Assembly (NCBI GenBank): GCA_038843015.1
Contig: JAWBSH010000008.1
Location: forward strand, 1 to 39,099
Direction of reading: 5' to 3'
Length of the DNA: 39,099 bases
Source: Zestosphaera sp.
Lineage (GTDB): Archaea > Thermoproteota > Thermoprotei_A > Sulfolobales > NBVN01
Below the pieces are notes generated by a model, which was not told the DNA's origin, searched no databases, and saw only the letters and a program-made list of their open reading frames with translations. This document shows positions 7,958-15,934 of the stretch, one piece after another (the stretch's first letter is position 1; the number at the start of each line of letters is the position of its first letter). The position numbers and the translations under genes are program-made.

Positions 7958-8677
7958 GTGGCTAGGTATTCTTTGTTGCCCTACGATACTGATGTTGTGT
8001 ATATCGAGATTAGGAAATCTAGCAGGAGTTTTTTCGGTAAGTTGAGTGAGCATGGTGAGACTAGGATAAATCTTGAGGTTATTAAGGTGAGTGACTCACC
8101 AATCTACTTAGTCTTCGGCTACTTACCCAGCAACGATTTAAGCAATAAGGATCTAAGGAATTACAAGTACCTACTTAAGAAATCTACTGGACACATAAAG
8201 AAGCTTAAGTGGTGGAGTGATGGTAAAATGACATATATACTAGCTTACAAAACTAGGTGTGATTTCATGCGTGTAGCAGAAGAGAGTAAAGTCAACATAC
8301 TCTCTCCTTACGTCTTTGATAGAGGTATTAGGAAGTATGTAGCTGTGGGTAGGAAAGAGAACCTCAGCAAGTACATTGAGTACTTAGTGAAGTTTTACGG
8401 TAGTGAGTACATCTACTACAAGTCTATTAACAGACCTGAGTATTTATGTTCAGTACTAGTTGGGAGAGCCATACCCTCCGTCATAACAGATAAATTAACT
8501 ATGAGTGAGTTAAGTGTATTGAAGAGCGCCTATGACGCAGGATTCTTCGAATGTCCTAGGAGAACAAACCTCAATGACTTAAGCGCGTCGCTAGGCTTAT
8601 CAAAAGTTACTGTAGATATACATATAAGAAAAGCTATGAAGAAAATAGTTGATGAGATATTCAAATTTTTGTCTTAA
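7958..8677 (+). CDS. HTH_10 (bacterio-opsin activator-type) transcriptional regulator
   Basis: A 239-residue putative DNA-binding regulator. The C-terminal 55 residues match the archaeal HTH_10 domain: MSELSVLKSAYDAGFFECPR, then TNLNDLSASLGLSKVTVDIH and the terminal KAMKKIVDEIF helix. The N-terminal 180 residues are an alpha/beta sensory part with no recognisable family. Start is GTG 7958, after GGGGTTTAGTA. It is followed after 68 bases by a KDG-aldolase/KDG-kinase-like operon on the same strand. By position it is a candidate regulator of sugar-acid catabolism, but its ligand is unknown. Confidence 0.8.
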   Translation: MARYSLLPYDTDVVYIEIRKSSRSFFGKLSEHGETRINLEVIKVSDSPIYLVFGYLPSNDLSNKDLRNYKYLLKKSTGHIKKLKWWSDGKMTYILAYKTRCDFMRVAEESKVNILSPYVFDRGIRKYVAVGRKENLSKYIEYLVKFYGSEYIYYKSINRPEYLCSVLVGRAIPSVITDKLTMSELSVLKSAYDAGFFECPRRTNLNDLSASLGLSKVTVDIHIRKAMKKIVDEIFKFLS

Positions 8678-8745
8678 GTTTTCAATAAAACATTTTCTAT
8701 TTAATACTAATTAAGAGTGTCTCTATATCTTCACTAGGGGATTTC

Positions 8746-9708
8746 GTGATTAGCTTGTGGAATTTTGGGGAAGGAATTATAACAGCAGCCCTCACCCCAC
8801 TAACCTCGAGTGGTGAGGTCATGGAAGAATCTATAGCTGAATTTATTGATTTTCAAATTAGAAGTGGAATTAAGGGATTCTTTGTTCTAGGCACGTATGG
8901 TGAGGGTCTAGCAATACATCCGAGAAAACGCATGTATTTCTTGGAAAGATTCTTGAATTACGTTCGAGATAATACGTTAATCATTGTAAACGTGTCAAGC
9001 ACGGCGCCCGAGCTCTCGCTAGAATTAGCTAAACACGCTACCGACCTCGGCGTGAGCGCTATCTCCTCACTCCCGCCAATATACTACGCTCAAGACTTGG
9101 GAGGTCTTGTGAAGTACTTCTCCTTATTCTCCAAGATTGACTCACCAGTACTCATTTATAACAACCCGCAAAGACAAAACTACGACATAACTCCCTCAAT
9201 ATTTGAGCACCTGGTCAACGAGGTACCTAATCTTAAGGGAATCAAAGACTCGAGCGGGTCTATCGAGAGGGTACATAAGTTATTAAACACTAGTTACGTC
9301 AGAAACTACTTTATCGCGATAGCTAACGACCTTATGGTTCTACACACTTTTCTCTTAGGAGGTAAGGCACACATATGTGGCTTATCTAACTTATTCCCTG
9401 AGATATCCCATAAAATATACACTTCAGTGATAAACAACGACCTAAAGCTAGCTATAGAATTACAAAACATACTAAACAGCGTTAGAGAAGCCGTAAAGGA
9501 AATACCGGTAGATAGCTCAGTTGTTGTAAGGGAATTAATGAAGCTACGCGGCATTGACTTAGGACATCCCTCACCAATAAACCGTGAATTAACTCAAAAC
9601 GAGAAAACAAAAGTGGTGAGTAGGGTTAAGTCTATAATTCACAAATCCTCGGCAGTACTAGAGAAAGCCGGTATTAATATAGGTGATTTACTAAAATTAA
9701 CTCCTTAG
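8746..9708 (+). CDS. DapA/KdgA-family aldolase, probable 2-keto-3-deoxygluconate aldolase
   Basis: A 320-residue TIM-barrel Schiff-base aldolase of the dihydrodipicolinate synthase superfamily. It shows GTYGEGLAIHPRKR (substrate loop, replacing the GTTGE of DapA), catalytic Tyr138 in LIYNNPQ, and Schiff-base Lys167 in GIKDSSGS. The next gene, a PfkB kinase, starts at the very next base, so the pair forms an operon. This context favours cleavage of 2-keto-3-deoxy-(phospho)gluconate to pyruvate plus (phospho)glyceraldehyde in an archaeal Entner-Doudoroff branch. Start GTG 8746 has an AGGGGA ribosome-binding site; a TATA-like CTATTTAATAC lies near 8698. N-acetylneuraminate lyase-type activity remains possible. 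Confidence 0.78.
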   Translation: MISLWNFGEGIITAALTPLTSSGEVMEESIAEFIDFQIRSGIKGFFVLGTYGEGLAIHPRKRMYFLERFLNYVRDNTLIIVNVSSTAPELSLELAKHATDLGVSAISSLPPIYYAQDLGGLVKYFSLFSKIDSPVLIYNNPQRQNYDITPSIFEHLVNEVPNLKGIKDSSGSIERVHKLLNTSYVRNYFIAIANDLMVLHTFLLGGKAHICGLSNLFPEISHKIYTSVINNDLKLAIELQNILNSVREAVKEIPVDSSVVVRELMKLRGIDLGHPSPINRELTQNEKTKVVSRVKSIIHKSSAVLEKAGINIGDLLKLTP

Positions 9709-10689
9709 GTGATCAACACGCAACTAGATTTTGTATCAATAGGTGAAGTACTAATACAGTTAAATCCTCTGAGTCCGGGGCCACTCAGATACCCTAAATT
9801 ATTTGAAACCCACGTAGCTGGTTCTGAAGCTAACATGCTTATAGGACTGCGTAAGTTAGGTTATACAGCCGGAATAATAAGTAGGGTAGGTAACGACGAA
9901 TTCGGCCAAATGATAATAAGCTTCCTGAGAGGTGAGGGCATAGACACTTCCAAGATATTTGTAGATCCTGAAGCCCCCACAGGCGTATACTTCATTCAAA
10001 GACACTACCCAATACCTGGTCAATCCACGGTCTTCTACTACAGACACGGCTCTGCTGCAAGTAGGATGAGTCCTGACGACGTAGACGAAGACTACATCAA
10101 GAAATTCAGGGCGTTAATAATAACAGGGATTACTCCAGCATTAAGTGATTCATGCTACTACGCAGTTAAGAAGGCTTATGAAGTAGCTACTAGGGAGGGT
10201 CTAGACACTATCTTCGATACTAACGTGAGGGTCAAGTTATGGAAAGACTTAAACAAAGCTAGAGAGAAACTAGCGCTTTTCCTCAAGTCTAAGATAGTTC
10301 TTACTAATAGTGAGGACTTAGCTGTATTGTTTACTGGTGTATCTCTAGAAGAAGCCATGTATAGAGTAATTGACTTAGGTGTTGAGTTACTAGTGATTAA
10401 GTTGGGCGAGGAGGGATCACTGGCAATCACTAAAAACTACGAGATCTTCAAGGTGCAGGCTTTCAAGGTGCCGGTAGTTGAGGATGTAATAGGGGCTGGA
10501 GACGCTTTTAACGCGGCTTTCCTGGCGTCAGTGTATAAGGGAATAAGCATAGAGGACGCTTTACGCTACGGTAACGCAGCAGGAGCTCTAGTTATCACTA
10601 CTAGGGGTGACGTAGAGTCACAGCCTACTTGGGACACCCTAGAACTACTTATTAAAAAAGCAAAAAAGGAGCAATCTCTTATCAGGTAA
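9709..10689 (+). CDS. PfkB-family sugar kinase, probable KDG kinase
   Basis: A 326-residue ribokinase-fold enzyme. The N-terminus has VSIGEVLIQLNPL and a sugar-binding GSEANMLIGLRKLGY block. The middle has FDTNVRVKLW, a hallmark seen in 2-keto-3-deoxygluconate kinases, and the C-terminal anion hole and catalytic Asp are in VIGAGDAFNAAFLAS. Start GTG 9709 follows directly after the TAG of the aldolase gene, so the two are translationally coupled. Together they would phosphorylate and cleave KDG in the semi-phosphorylative Entner-Doudoroff route, giving glyceraldehyde 3-phosphate, the substrate of GAPOR encoded at 15.9 kb. Fructokinase-like specificity cannot be excluded. Confidence 0.82.
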   Translation: MINTQLDFVSIGEVLIQLNPLSPGPLRYPKLFETHVAGSEANMLIGLRKLGYTAGIISRVGNDEFGQMIISFLRGEGIDTSKIFVDPEAPTGVYFIQRHYPIPGQSTVFYYRHGSAASRMSPDDVDEDYIKKFRALIITGITPALSDSCYYAVKKAYEVATREGLDTIFDTNVRVKLWKDLNKAREKLALFLKSKIVLTNSEDLAVLFTGVSLEEAMYRVIDLGVELLVIKLGEEGSLAITKNYEIFKVQAFKVPVVEDVIGAGDAFNAAFLASVYKGISIEDALRYGNAAGALVITTRGDVESQPTWDTLELLIKKAKKEQSLIR

Positions 10690-10691
10690 AG

Positions 10692-11744
10692 CTACTCTAG
10701 ACTGCTTATTAACTCCTCTATAGGAACGTATTTCATCTTAAAACCTACGTCAGCGTAGAGGTGTTCAAACGCTTTTAAGGCTTTATCTGTGCGGAGCTTC
10801 TCATGCGCTTTAAATCCAATAACCCACACACTCATCCCTACCTCGATATCTGTGTTTGTTAAAGGCGTGCCATCTTTAGAGAGCCAGCATACCAGGTCAG
10901 GAGCCATAGCAAGAACTCTGCCATCCCTCTCAGCTATTATATTTTCATTCTTTAAATGAACTCTCAACTTACTCCCTCTCTCTTCAGCAACTTCTACTAA
11001 ACCAATATCGAAGCCTCCGACTGTCTTCATGACCTTATTAATTACTTTACCAGACCCTAAGACGTAAGCATTCAGCTCTCTACGTAAAACTTCAACAGGC
11101 TCTATTCCCTTCTCTCTACACGTACGTAATATTTTGCCTATATTTGTAGAGAAGGTTAGGGTGCCTGGTATAATGACGTTCCTAGCCATCACGCCACTCA
11201 TCAGGTAGAGTGCTATTCCAGCAACGCCCTCGAAAGCTACAGTTATGTTTCTGGATATCTTTTCCGCGGTTACGGCGTCTTTAGTGAAGAGTATTGCTCC
11301 ATTACCTTCCCAGTCAGATATAGACATAGGTGATATGGGCACACCGTAAATGTCGAAGGTAGTTAACTCAAGTTCAGGTATTGCTCTACCAGCGCCGTCG
11401 CCGTCTATCAAGATGCGGTCCTTAAACGCGGCTGTATGCACCGGCACTGCTACATTCCCAGCGCCTATCTCAATCGGCACCACATAATTAATTTTTCTGC
11501 CTAGAAACTTCTCTAGCAAGTCGAAAGCGGGTAAGTGCTCGTTTCTCCACCCATATTTAGCGGCTAGAGGAGACCCCATACCAGCTGAAACAACTGCGAG
11601 TTCCTCGTCGCTCACTTCAGATAGGTCTGCTATAACGACTTTCCTACCGCTATCGATGATTTCCTTAATTATTTTCAGACCCTGCGTTATAGAGCCGCCG
11701 CCCCCTGCACCTAGTAATGCTGCACCGTAAATCATGTCATTCAA
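10692..11744 (-). CDS. DUF917 family protein
   Basis: A 350-residue cytoplasmic protein of the DUF917 family, found near hydantoinases and nucleobase transporters in bacteria and archaea. It begins with a glycine-rich loop, GAALLGAGGGGSITQGL (residues 6-22), followed by VSAGMGSPLAAKYG, a VPIEIGAGN block, and DGDGAGRAIPEL, all typical of the family. No catalytic mechanism is known to me. It lies downstream of an NCS1 permease, but a T-rich tract at 11809-11824 separates the two, so it may have its own promoter (TATA-like CTTAAAAGC near 11803-11811). Start TTG 11744; ATG 11735 with an AGGA about ten bases upstream is an alternative. The 3' end is two bases from the convergent KDG kinase stop. 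Confidence 0.8.
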   Translation of the reverse strand: MNDMIYGAALLGAGGGGSITQGLKIIKEIIDSGRKVVIADLSEVSDEELAVVSAGMGSPLAAKYGWRNEHLPAFDLLEKFLGRKINYVVPIEIGAGNVAVPVHTAAFKDRILIDGDGAGRAIPELELTTFDIYGVPISPMSISDWEGNGAILFTKDAVTAEKISRNITVAFEGVAGIALYLMSGVMARNVIIPGTLTFSTNIGKILRTCREKGIEPVEVLRRELNAYVLGSGKVINKVMKTVGGFDIGLVEVAEERGSKLRVHLKNENIIAERDGRVLAMAPDLVCWLSKDGTPLTNTDIEVGMSVWVIGFKAHEKLRTDKALKAFEHLYADVGFKMKYVPIEELISSLE

Positions 11745-11808
11745 ATCCTGATAACTTAAGACTCTTGGCGTGAAAGACCACCTGATAACGAAGTATTCCG
11801 TAGCTTTT

Positions 11809-11824
11809 AAGAAAAAAATAAAAC
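11809..11824 (-). terminator. Oligo-T terminator of the NCS1 permease unit
   Basis: On the minus strand this reads GTTTTATTTTTTTCTT, an oligo-T tract of the kind that ends archaeal transcripts, about 30 bases after the stop of the small membrane protein gene. Confidence 0.5.
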
Positions 11825-11850
11825 ATGTTTATTTAGCTTAAGAAGAATCT

Positions 11851-12108
11851 TCACGGGTCTTCAGGGTATTCGTGGCCAGGCCCGGGAACCCAAGTCCCTT
11901 TCCAGAACTCGCTCGCGAACACTTCATAACCGAAAGTCATTAACGCGCCTAGACAAAATATCGCAGCACCGAATCCTGTGTATAGGGTGAACTCGCTAGT
12001 CTTAGGTTCGGTAGTGAATGTTAGTAGTCCTCCTACTAAGAAGCCTATAATCATTAGGAAGATACCCGTCCTTCTTATTCTTTTCAACATCTGAGCTTTC
12101 TTACCCAT
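11851..12108 (-). CDS. Small two-helix membrane protein
   Basis: An 85-residue protein with two hydrophobic segments (residues about 14-31 and 41-62) and a soluble, proline-rich tail (WVPGPGHEYPEDP). No family is recognised. ATG 12108 is preferred because GAGGTGA lies five bases upstream; GTG 12117, which overlaps the stop of the upstream permease gene, is the alternative. Its tight coupling to the NCS1 permease suggests an accessory subunit or partner of that transporter, analogous to other small transporter-associated membrane proteins, but this is inference. Confidence 0.72.
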   Translation of the reverse strand: MGKKAQMLKRIRRTGIFLMIIGFLVGGLLTFTTEPKTSEFTLYTGFGAAIFCLGALMTFGYEVFASEFWKGTWVPGPGHEYPEDP

Positions 12109-12113
12109 ATTAC

Positions 12114-13415
12114 TCACCTCTTCTCTCTATAGACGAGCATTAGTAGTGAGTATAGCACTAACGCGGTCACCGCAGCCGCTAGTTCAGGGAATGGCAAACC
12201 TCCGCTACTCATGTAGTACGCGATTACCGTAGCTATTGCCCACGGAACAAACGGAATCACGTTAAACTTAATGTTCCTTCGTTTGAGGACATCCACGTCT
12301 ACCCCCATCCTAGGCAAGACATAGTAGTGAGCTATTAACATGCCTGGTATAGCTGACCATATAACAGCTAGCATTGACGCGAAGTCTATGTACCTGTAGA
12401 GCACGCCAGCATAGATTATTACTAAACTACCTAGTAGTAAGAACACATCATAGATCCACATAGCTATCCTCGGGTATAGCTGCACTGCTGAGAGAGATAA
12501 GTACCAGAAGTCGTTGTCTGCTGTAGTCCAGATAAGTAATACTATACCAACACCCCCTACCAATAGACCTAGACACCTGGTAAGGATGACTGAAGGATCT
12601 GCGAACGTGTCTTGTGGTGTTAAAGCGTAAGCTGCGAAGGTCGCCATCAAGAATGACAAGAGTATCATACCCGTAAACATAGCAGTTGATGATGCTTTCA
12701 CCACGTCTTTCGTTGATTTAGCATACCTTGACCAGTTAGGACATAAGAAAGAAGCCATTATATTCAATCCAACAACGAAAGTGACTCCACTCCAGTATGT
12801 CGGCCAGTACCCTCCCCACGGTTGATTCAATCCCCACGCATTCCAGTTTACCTTAAACCCAAAGTATATAGCCCAAGTCAGAATCAAGACGTAGAAGAAC
12901 GGTATTGCTATCTCAGATAAGATCGCTATAGTCTTGTAACCAGCTATTGAACTAAGTAGTACGAGTATTATCGCTATCACGGGAGTTATGCTTGGGTCGA
13001 TTCCCGTAAATGTCGTGATAGCAAGTGCTATTTGGTGGACTCCTAACGCAGCCCATGCTAGGATACCCACCAGTAGTAACGCGTTAAATACTTTAGCACC
13101 GTAGGACCCGAAGATCTTCTCCGCTATATATGATGTTGGTACTCTCTCTTTAACTCCTATAGATCCTATTAAGACGTAGAACACCAACAATATTAGGTTG
13201 CCTATTATTAGCCAGGAAAGTATAGAGTACCAGGGCCAGTTACCTCCCGCGAATAACCCTCCCATCATTATTCCAAACCCAGACGCGAATAACCCCATCT
13301 CTATGTACGCTAGGTTCCACCAAGGTCTTGTCATGGTCTCAGGAACTCTTTCTGTTTCCCAGTCATATAGAAAGCCTTTCTTCTTAGAAGATTCGCTACT
13401 CAAGTATTTAGTCAC
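12114..13415 (-). CDS. NCS1 family permease (cytosine/purine/hydantoin type)
   Basis: A 433-residue, twelve-helix transporter of the nucleobase:cation symporter-1 family (CodB, Mhp1, allantoin permeases). The N-terminal PWWNLAYIEMGLFASGFGIM helix, the GSIGVKERVPTSYIAEKIFGSYG region, the NWSRYAKSTKDVV loop (compare D-F/W-S-R-Y in family members) and the TTADNDFWYLSLSAVQLYP block are characteristic. Likely substrates are a nucleobase, hydantoin or allantoin with Na+ or H+. Start GTG 13415 sits close below TATA-like sequences shared with the divergent aminotransferase. DUF917 downstream and the amidohydrolases at 25-30 kb point to nucleobase or hydantoin use. Confidence 0.87.
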   Translation of the reverse strand: MTKYLSSESSKKKGFLYDWETERVPETMTRPWWNLAYIEMGLFASGFGIMMGGLFAGGNWPWYSILSWLIIGNLILLVFYVLIGSIGVKERVPTSYIAEKIFGSYGAKVFNALLLVGILAWAALGVHQIALAITTFTGIDPSITPVIAIILVLLSSIAGYKTIAILSEIAIPFFYVLILTWAIYFGFKVNWNAWGLNQPWGGYWPTYWSGVTFVVGLNIMASFLCPNWSRYAKSTKDVVKASSTAMFTGMILLSFLMATFAAYALTPQDTFADPSVILTRCLGLLVGGVGIVLLIWTTADNDFWYLSLSAVQLYPRIAMWIYDVFLLLGSLVIIYAGVLYRYIDFASMLAVIWSAIPGMLIAHYYVLPRMGVDVDVLKRRNIKFNVIPFVPWAIATVIAYYMSSGGLPFPELAAAVTALVLYSLLMLVYREKR

Positions 13416-13474
13416 CCTTCAATATAGGGTTTATAAAACCGTCTATAAACGTATTACATAAAACCTGTTCTATT
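13416..13474. promoter_or_regulatory. Divergent promoter, NCS1 permease / aminotransferase
   Basis: Only 59 bases separate two divergent starts. TATA-like TTTATAAAAC (13430-13439) and CTATAAAC (13443-13450) lie in its middle. An AAACCTGTTCTATTA element at 13461-13475 recurs with one mismatch in the gor promoter (17926-17940, minus strand). Leaders must be very short on both sides. Confidence 0.5.
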
Positions 13475-14695
13475 ATGAACTTAATGAGAAAAGCACAAAA
13501 TACCTGGGGGATGTGTATTAAGGAACGCTACATATCTGAATGGGTCTTAAACATACCGCAGTCAGGCATTAGAGAGATATTCCACGAATCTCTTAAGCTA
13601 AAAGACGTAATACACTTAGAGATAGGTGACCCTGATTTCAACACCTCCGAGATCATCGTGGAAGCAATCTATAAGGCTATGTTAGAGGGATACACGCATT
13701 ACACACATAATGCGGGACTAATCGAGTTACGTAAAAGCATCGCAGAATACTATACGAGGAAGTACAACACGACTCTCGACCCCGAAAACAATATAGTTGT
13801 AACTGCCGGAAGTAGTGAGGGCTTATCTCTAAGCTTATTAGCTACCCTGAATCCAGGAGATGAGGTACTGATACCGGACCCTGGCTACCCATCTTATGTG
13901 CCCATGATTATGTGTTCTCGAGGTAAGGTAGTTAGGTACAGTGTCCGCGAAGAAGAGAATTTTGAGATTAACCCAAGCGAAGTACTATCTAAAGTGACTT
14001 CAAAGACTAAAGCAATAATTATAAATAATCCTCAAAACCCAACAGGTAGCGTAACATCAATCAAGAAATTAGAAGAGATTGTAGAGTACGCGCATAGTAA
14101 AGGGATCGTAATCATATCAGATGAAGTCTATGAAAACATAGTTTACGACTACGCGCCTTTCACAAGCTTGTCTGTGTTAACGAGTTACGATAATGTTGTA
14201 GTAGTTAACAGCTTGTCGAAAACCTTTGCTATGACGGGCTTAAGAATAGGTTTCGTAGTAACTAGAAACGAGAAATTAGTTGAGGTAATGACGCGAATGC
14301 AGGAGGGATTAATTGCCTGCGCTCCAGCCCCTATCCAGGTGGGAGCAATTAAAGCTTTAAGCATGTTTTCTGAGTTGGTACCACCTATGGTTAGAGAGTA
14401 TGAGAAGAGACGCAATGTTTTGATCTCAGAACTCTCTCGTTTAAAGAAAGTATCATTCACTATTCCCAGGGGGACTTTCTACATGTTAGTTAACGTGAGT
14501 AAACATACCGGTGATTCCCGCACCTTCGCAAGAAAACTCCTTCTTCAGAATCGAGTAGCTGTCGCGCCAGGAATAGCTTTCGGGCCTGGTGGAGAGGGCT
14601 ACATAAGAATATCTTTCGCTACTTCAACAGATAAGATCGTGGAGGGGGTTAAGAGGATAGGTGACTTCCTAACGTCTGGGGGTGAGTTAACATGA
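13475..14695 (+). CDS. Class I PLP aminotransferase (aspartate aminotransferase family)
   Basis: A 406-residue fold-type I aminotransferase. It shows IHLEIGDPDF near residue 47, the PLP phosphate contact AGSSEGLSL, NNPQNPTG, ISDEVYE (PLP Asp and Tyr), Schiff-base Lys249 in NSLSKTFAMTGLRIGF, and the substrate-carboxylate Arg in GYIRISFA. Homologues usually begin near the SERxxxIPxSGIREIF block, so ATG 13511 (residue 13) is a plausible true start: the TATA-like sequences at 13430-13450 and the near-leaderless style fit either. It overlaps the flavin reductase gene by four bases (ATGA), indicating one operon. The amino-acid/2-oxoacid pair is unknown; a role in making 2-oxoacids for fermentation is possible. 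Confidence 0.87.
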   Translation: MNLMRKAQNTWGMCIKERYISEWVLNIPQSGIREIFHESLKLKDVIHLEIGDPDFNTSEIIVEAIYKAMLEGYTHYTHNAGLIELRKSIAEYYTRKYNTTLDPENNIVVTAGSSEGLSLSLLATLNPGDEVLIPDPGYPSYVPMIMCSRGKVVRYSVREEENFEINPSEVLSKVTSKTKAIIINNPQNPTGSVTSIKKLEEIVEYAHSKGIVIISDEVYENIVYDYAPFTSLSVLTSYDNVVVVNSLSKTFAMTGLRIGFVVTRNEKLVEVMTRMQEGLIACAPAPIQVGAIKALSMFSELVPPMVREYEKRRNVLISELSRLKKVSFTIPRGTFYMLVNVSKHTGDSRTFARKLLLQNRVAVAPGIAFGPGGEGYIRISFATSTDKIVEGVKRIGDFLTSGGELT

Positions 14696-15210
14696 GTAAT
14701 CTATCAGTTAATGAAGCTTTAACTCTAATGCCTTTGCCTCTGGTTATCGTGACTACTGAGAGTAGAGATGGTAAGAAAGCTGGGATGACTGCCGCGTGGG
14801 TTACTCAAGTTTCGTGGAAGCCGCCTTACGTAGCTGTAGCTATTTATAATAAGTGGACTACACTTAAGGTCATCTTAGATAGGAAGGAGTTCGCTATAAA
14901 CTACGTTTCCTCGTCCTTAGCTAAAGTAGCTTTGGAAGTTTTTGGCTCATTAAGCAGTGCTAAAGTAGATAAGTTCGAGATAGCTACTAAGAAATACAAC
15001 GTGCCCATCAACTACGGTAAGAGTGTGAAGGTTCCAGTAATACTTAATGCACCTGTCATCATAGAATGTAAGTTGCTTGAATACTTTGAGATAGGAGATC
15101 ACTATTTAGTAGTCTGCGATCCTGTCTTAGCTTATAGAGGGAGCGATGAAGAGCCTCTCGCATTCTATAAGGGCAAGTTACACGCCTTAACCGAGCATAG
15201 CACTAAGTAG
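14692..15210 (+). CDS. Flavin reductase-like, FMN-binding split-barrel protein
   Basis: A 172-residue protein of the flavin reductase-like domain family. Key signs are PLVIVTTESRDGKKAGMTAAW (flavin phosphate region, split here as PLVIVTTES and KKAGMTAAW), PPYVAVAIYNKWTT and EFAINYVSSSLA, the typical order in this split barrel. It would bind FMN and reduce it or act as a flavin-dependent reductase; the partner is unknown. It is translationally coupled to the aminotransferase by an ATGA overlap. Its 3' end converges with the Fe-S flavoprotein gene at four bases' distance. Confidence 0.85.
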   Translation: MSNLSVNEALTLMPLPLVIVTTESRDGKKAGMTAAWVTQVSWKPPYVAVAIYNKWTTLKVILDRKEFAINYVSSSLAKVALEVFGSLSSAKVDKFEIATKKYNVPINYGKSVKVPVILNAPVIIECKLLEYFEIGDHYLVVCDPVLAYRGSDEEPLAFYKGKLHALTEHSTK

Positions 15211-15214
15211 AACT

Positions 15215-15931
15215 TTAGGTTATTTTAGAAAGATATAGAGAGTACCAAGGATCTTTACTCAGCAAGCCTGTAAGGACCTTCGCACCATTTTTAATTATCA
15301 ACGAAGTATAAGCTACCCTACGACCTAATGACTCAGCAGCCGATACAGTTGTGTTTGCGTCAAAGTCTTTCTCAGTAGCTAATCGCTCTATAGCGTCTGG
15401 GAGTGGCGACCTCTTAGTCCATCCTATAGCACCTATGTATGACTCAGGCGGGTCACCCGCCACCGGTATACAGCCCATTACTAGAGCGTGCGAGATTATC
15501 TGTATGGCGGTTAACTCACCCCCACCCCCTAAGTCCGTGCCTTGAGTTATTACGCCAATCACTTTAAGTAACTTCGGCGGTTTGTCTAGATATTTAGCGA
15601 ATAATGTTTGCCCTAACCTATCTATAAAAGCTTTGAAATGAGCTGGTATTCCTAGGTGGAAGACCGGAATAGAGTATATTATAGCGTCTGCCTCAAGCCA
15701 CTTATCGAATAAGTCATTGAAGTCGTCTTTAATAATGCATTTCCTGTGATCTACGCACGCCAGACAATGAATACATGGGTTAATTATTAAGCCGGCAGTA
15801 GAAACGAACTCCGTATCCACGAGCTCAGGAGCTACTTTCTTAGCTGCGTCAAGAGCTCTCATTAAAAGGTATTCACTATTACCATGTCTTATACTCCCGG
15901 AAATTCCAAGTATCTTAACTCTCAATAACAT
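15215..15931 (-). CDS. Iron-sulfur flavoprotein (Isf / NADPH-dependent FMN reductase fold)
   Basis: A 238-residue flavodoxin-fold electron-transfer protein. The N-terminal ILGISGSIRHGNSEYLL is the FMN phosphate loop. A compact cysteine motif, CIHCLACVDHRKC (C-x2-C-x2-C-x5-C) at about residues 54-66, is the [4Fe-4S] site of archaeal Isf proteins. DAIIYSIPVFHLGIPAHFKA contacts the flavin. Its start lies three bases after the gor stop on the same strand, so it is cotranscribed with GAPOR. Isf proteins typically take electrons from ferredoxin, so it could act downstream of ferredoxin reduced by GAPOR. Electron acceptor unknown. Confidence 0.85.
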   Translation of the reverse strand: MLLRVKILGISGSIRHGNSEYLLMRALDAAKKVAPELVDTEFVSTAGLIINPCIHCLACVDHRKCIIKDDFNDLFDKWLEADAIIYSIPVFHLGIPAHFKAFIDRLGQTLFAKYLDKPPKLLKVIGVITQGTDLGGGGELTAIQIISHALVMGCIPVAGDPPESYIGAIGWTKRSPLPDAIERLATEKDFDANTTVSAAESLGRRVAYTSLIIKNGAKVLTGLLSKDPWYSLYLSKIT

Positions 15932-15934
15932 AAT

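Noticed and set aside
8746-9708. dapA (lysine biosynthesis) call
   Set aside because: Same superfamily, but its direct coupling to a KDG-kinase-like gene fits sugar-acid catabolism better.
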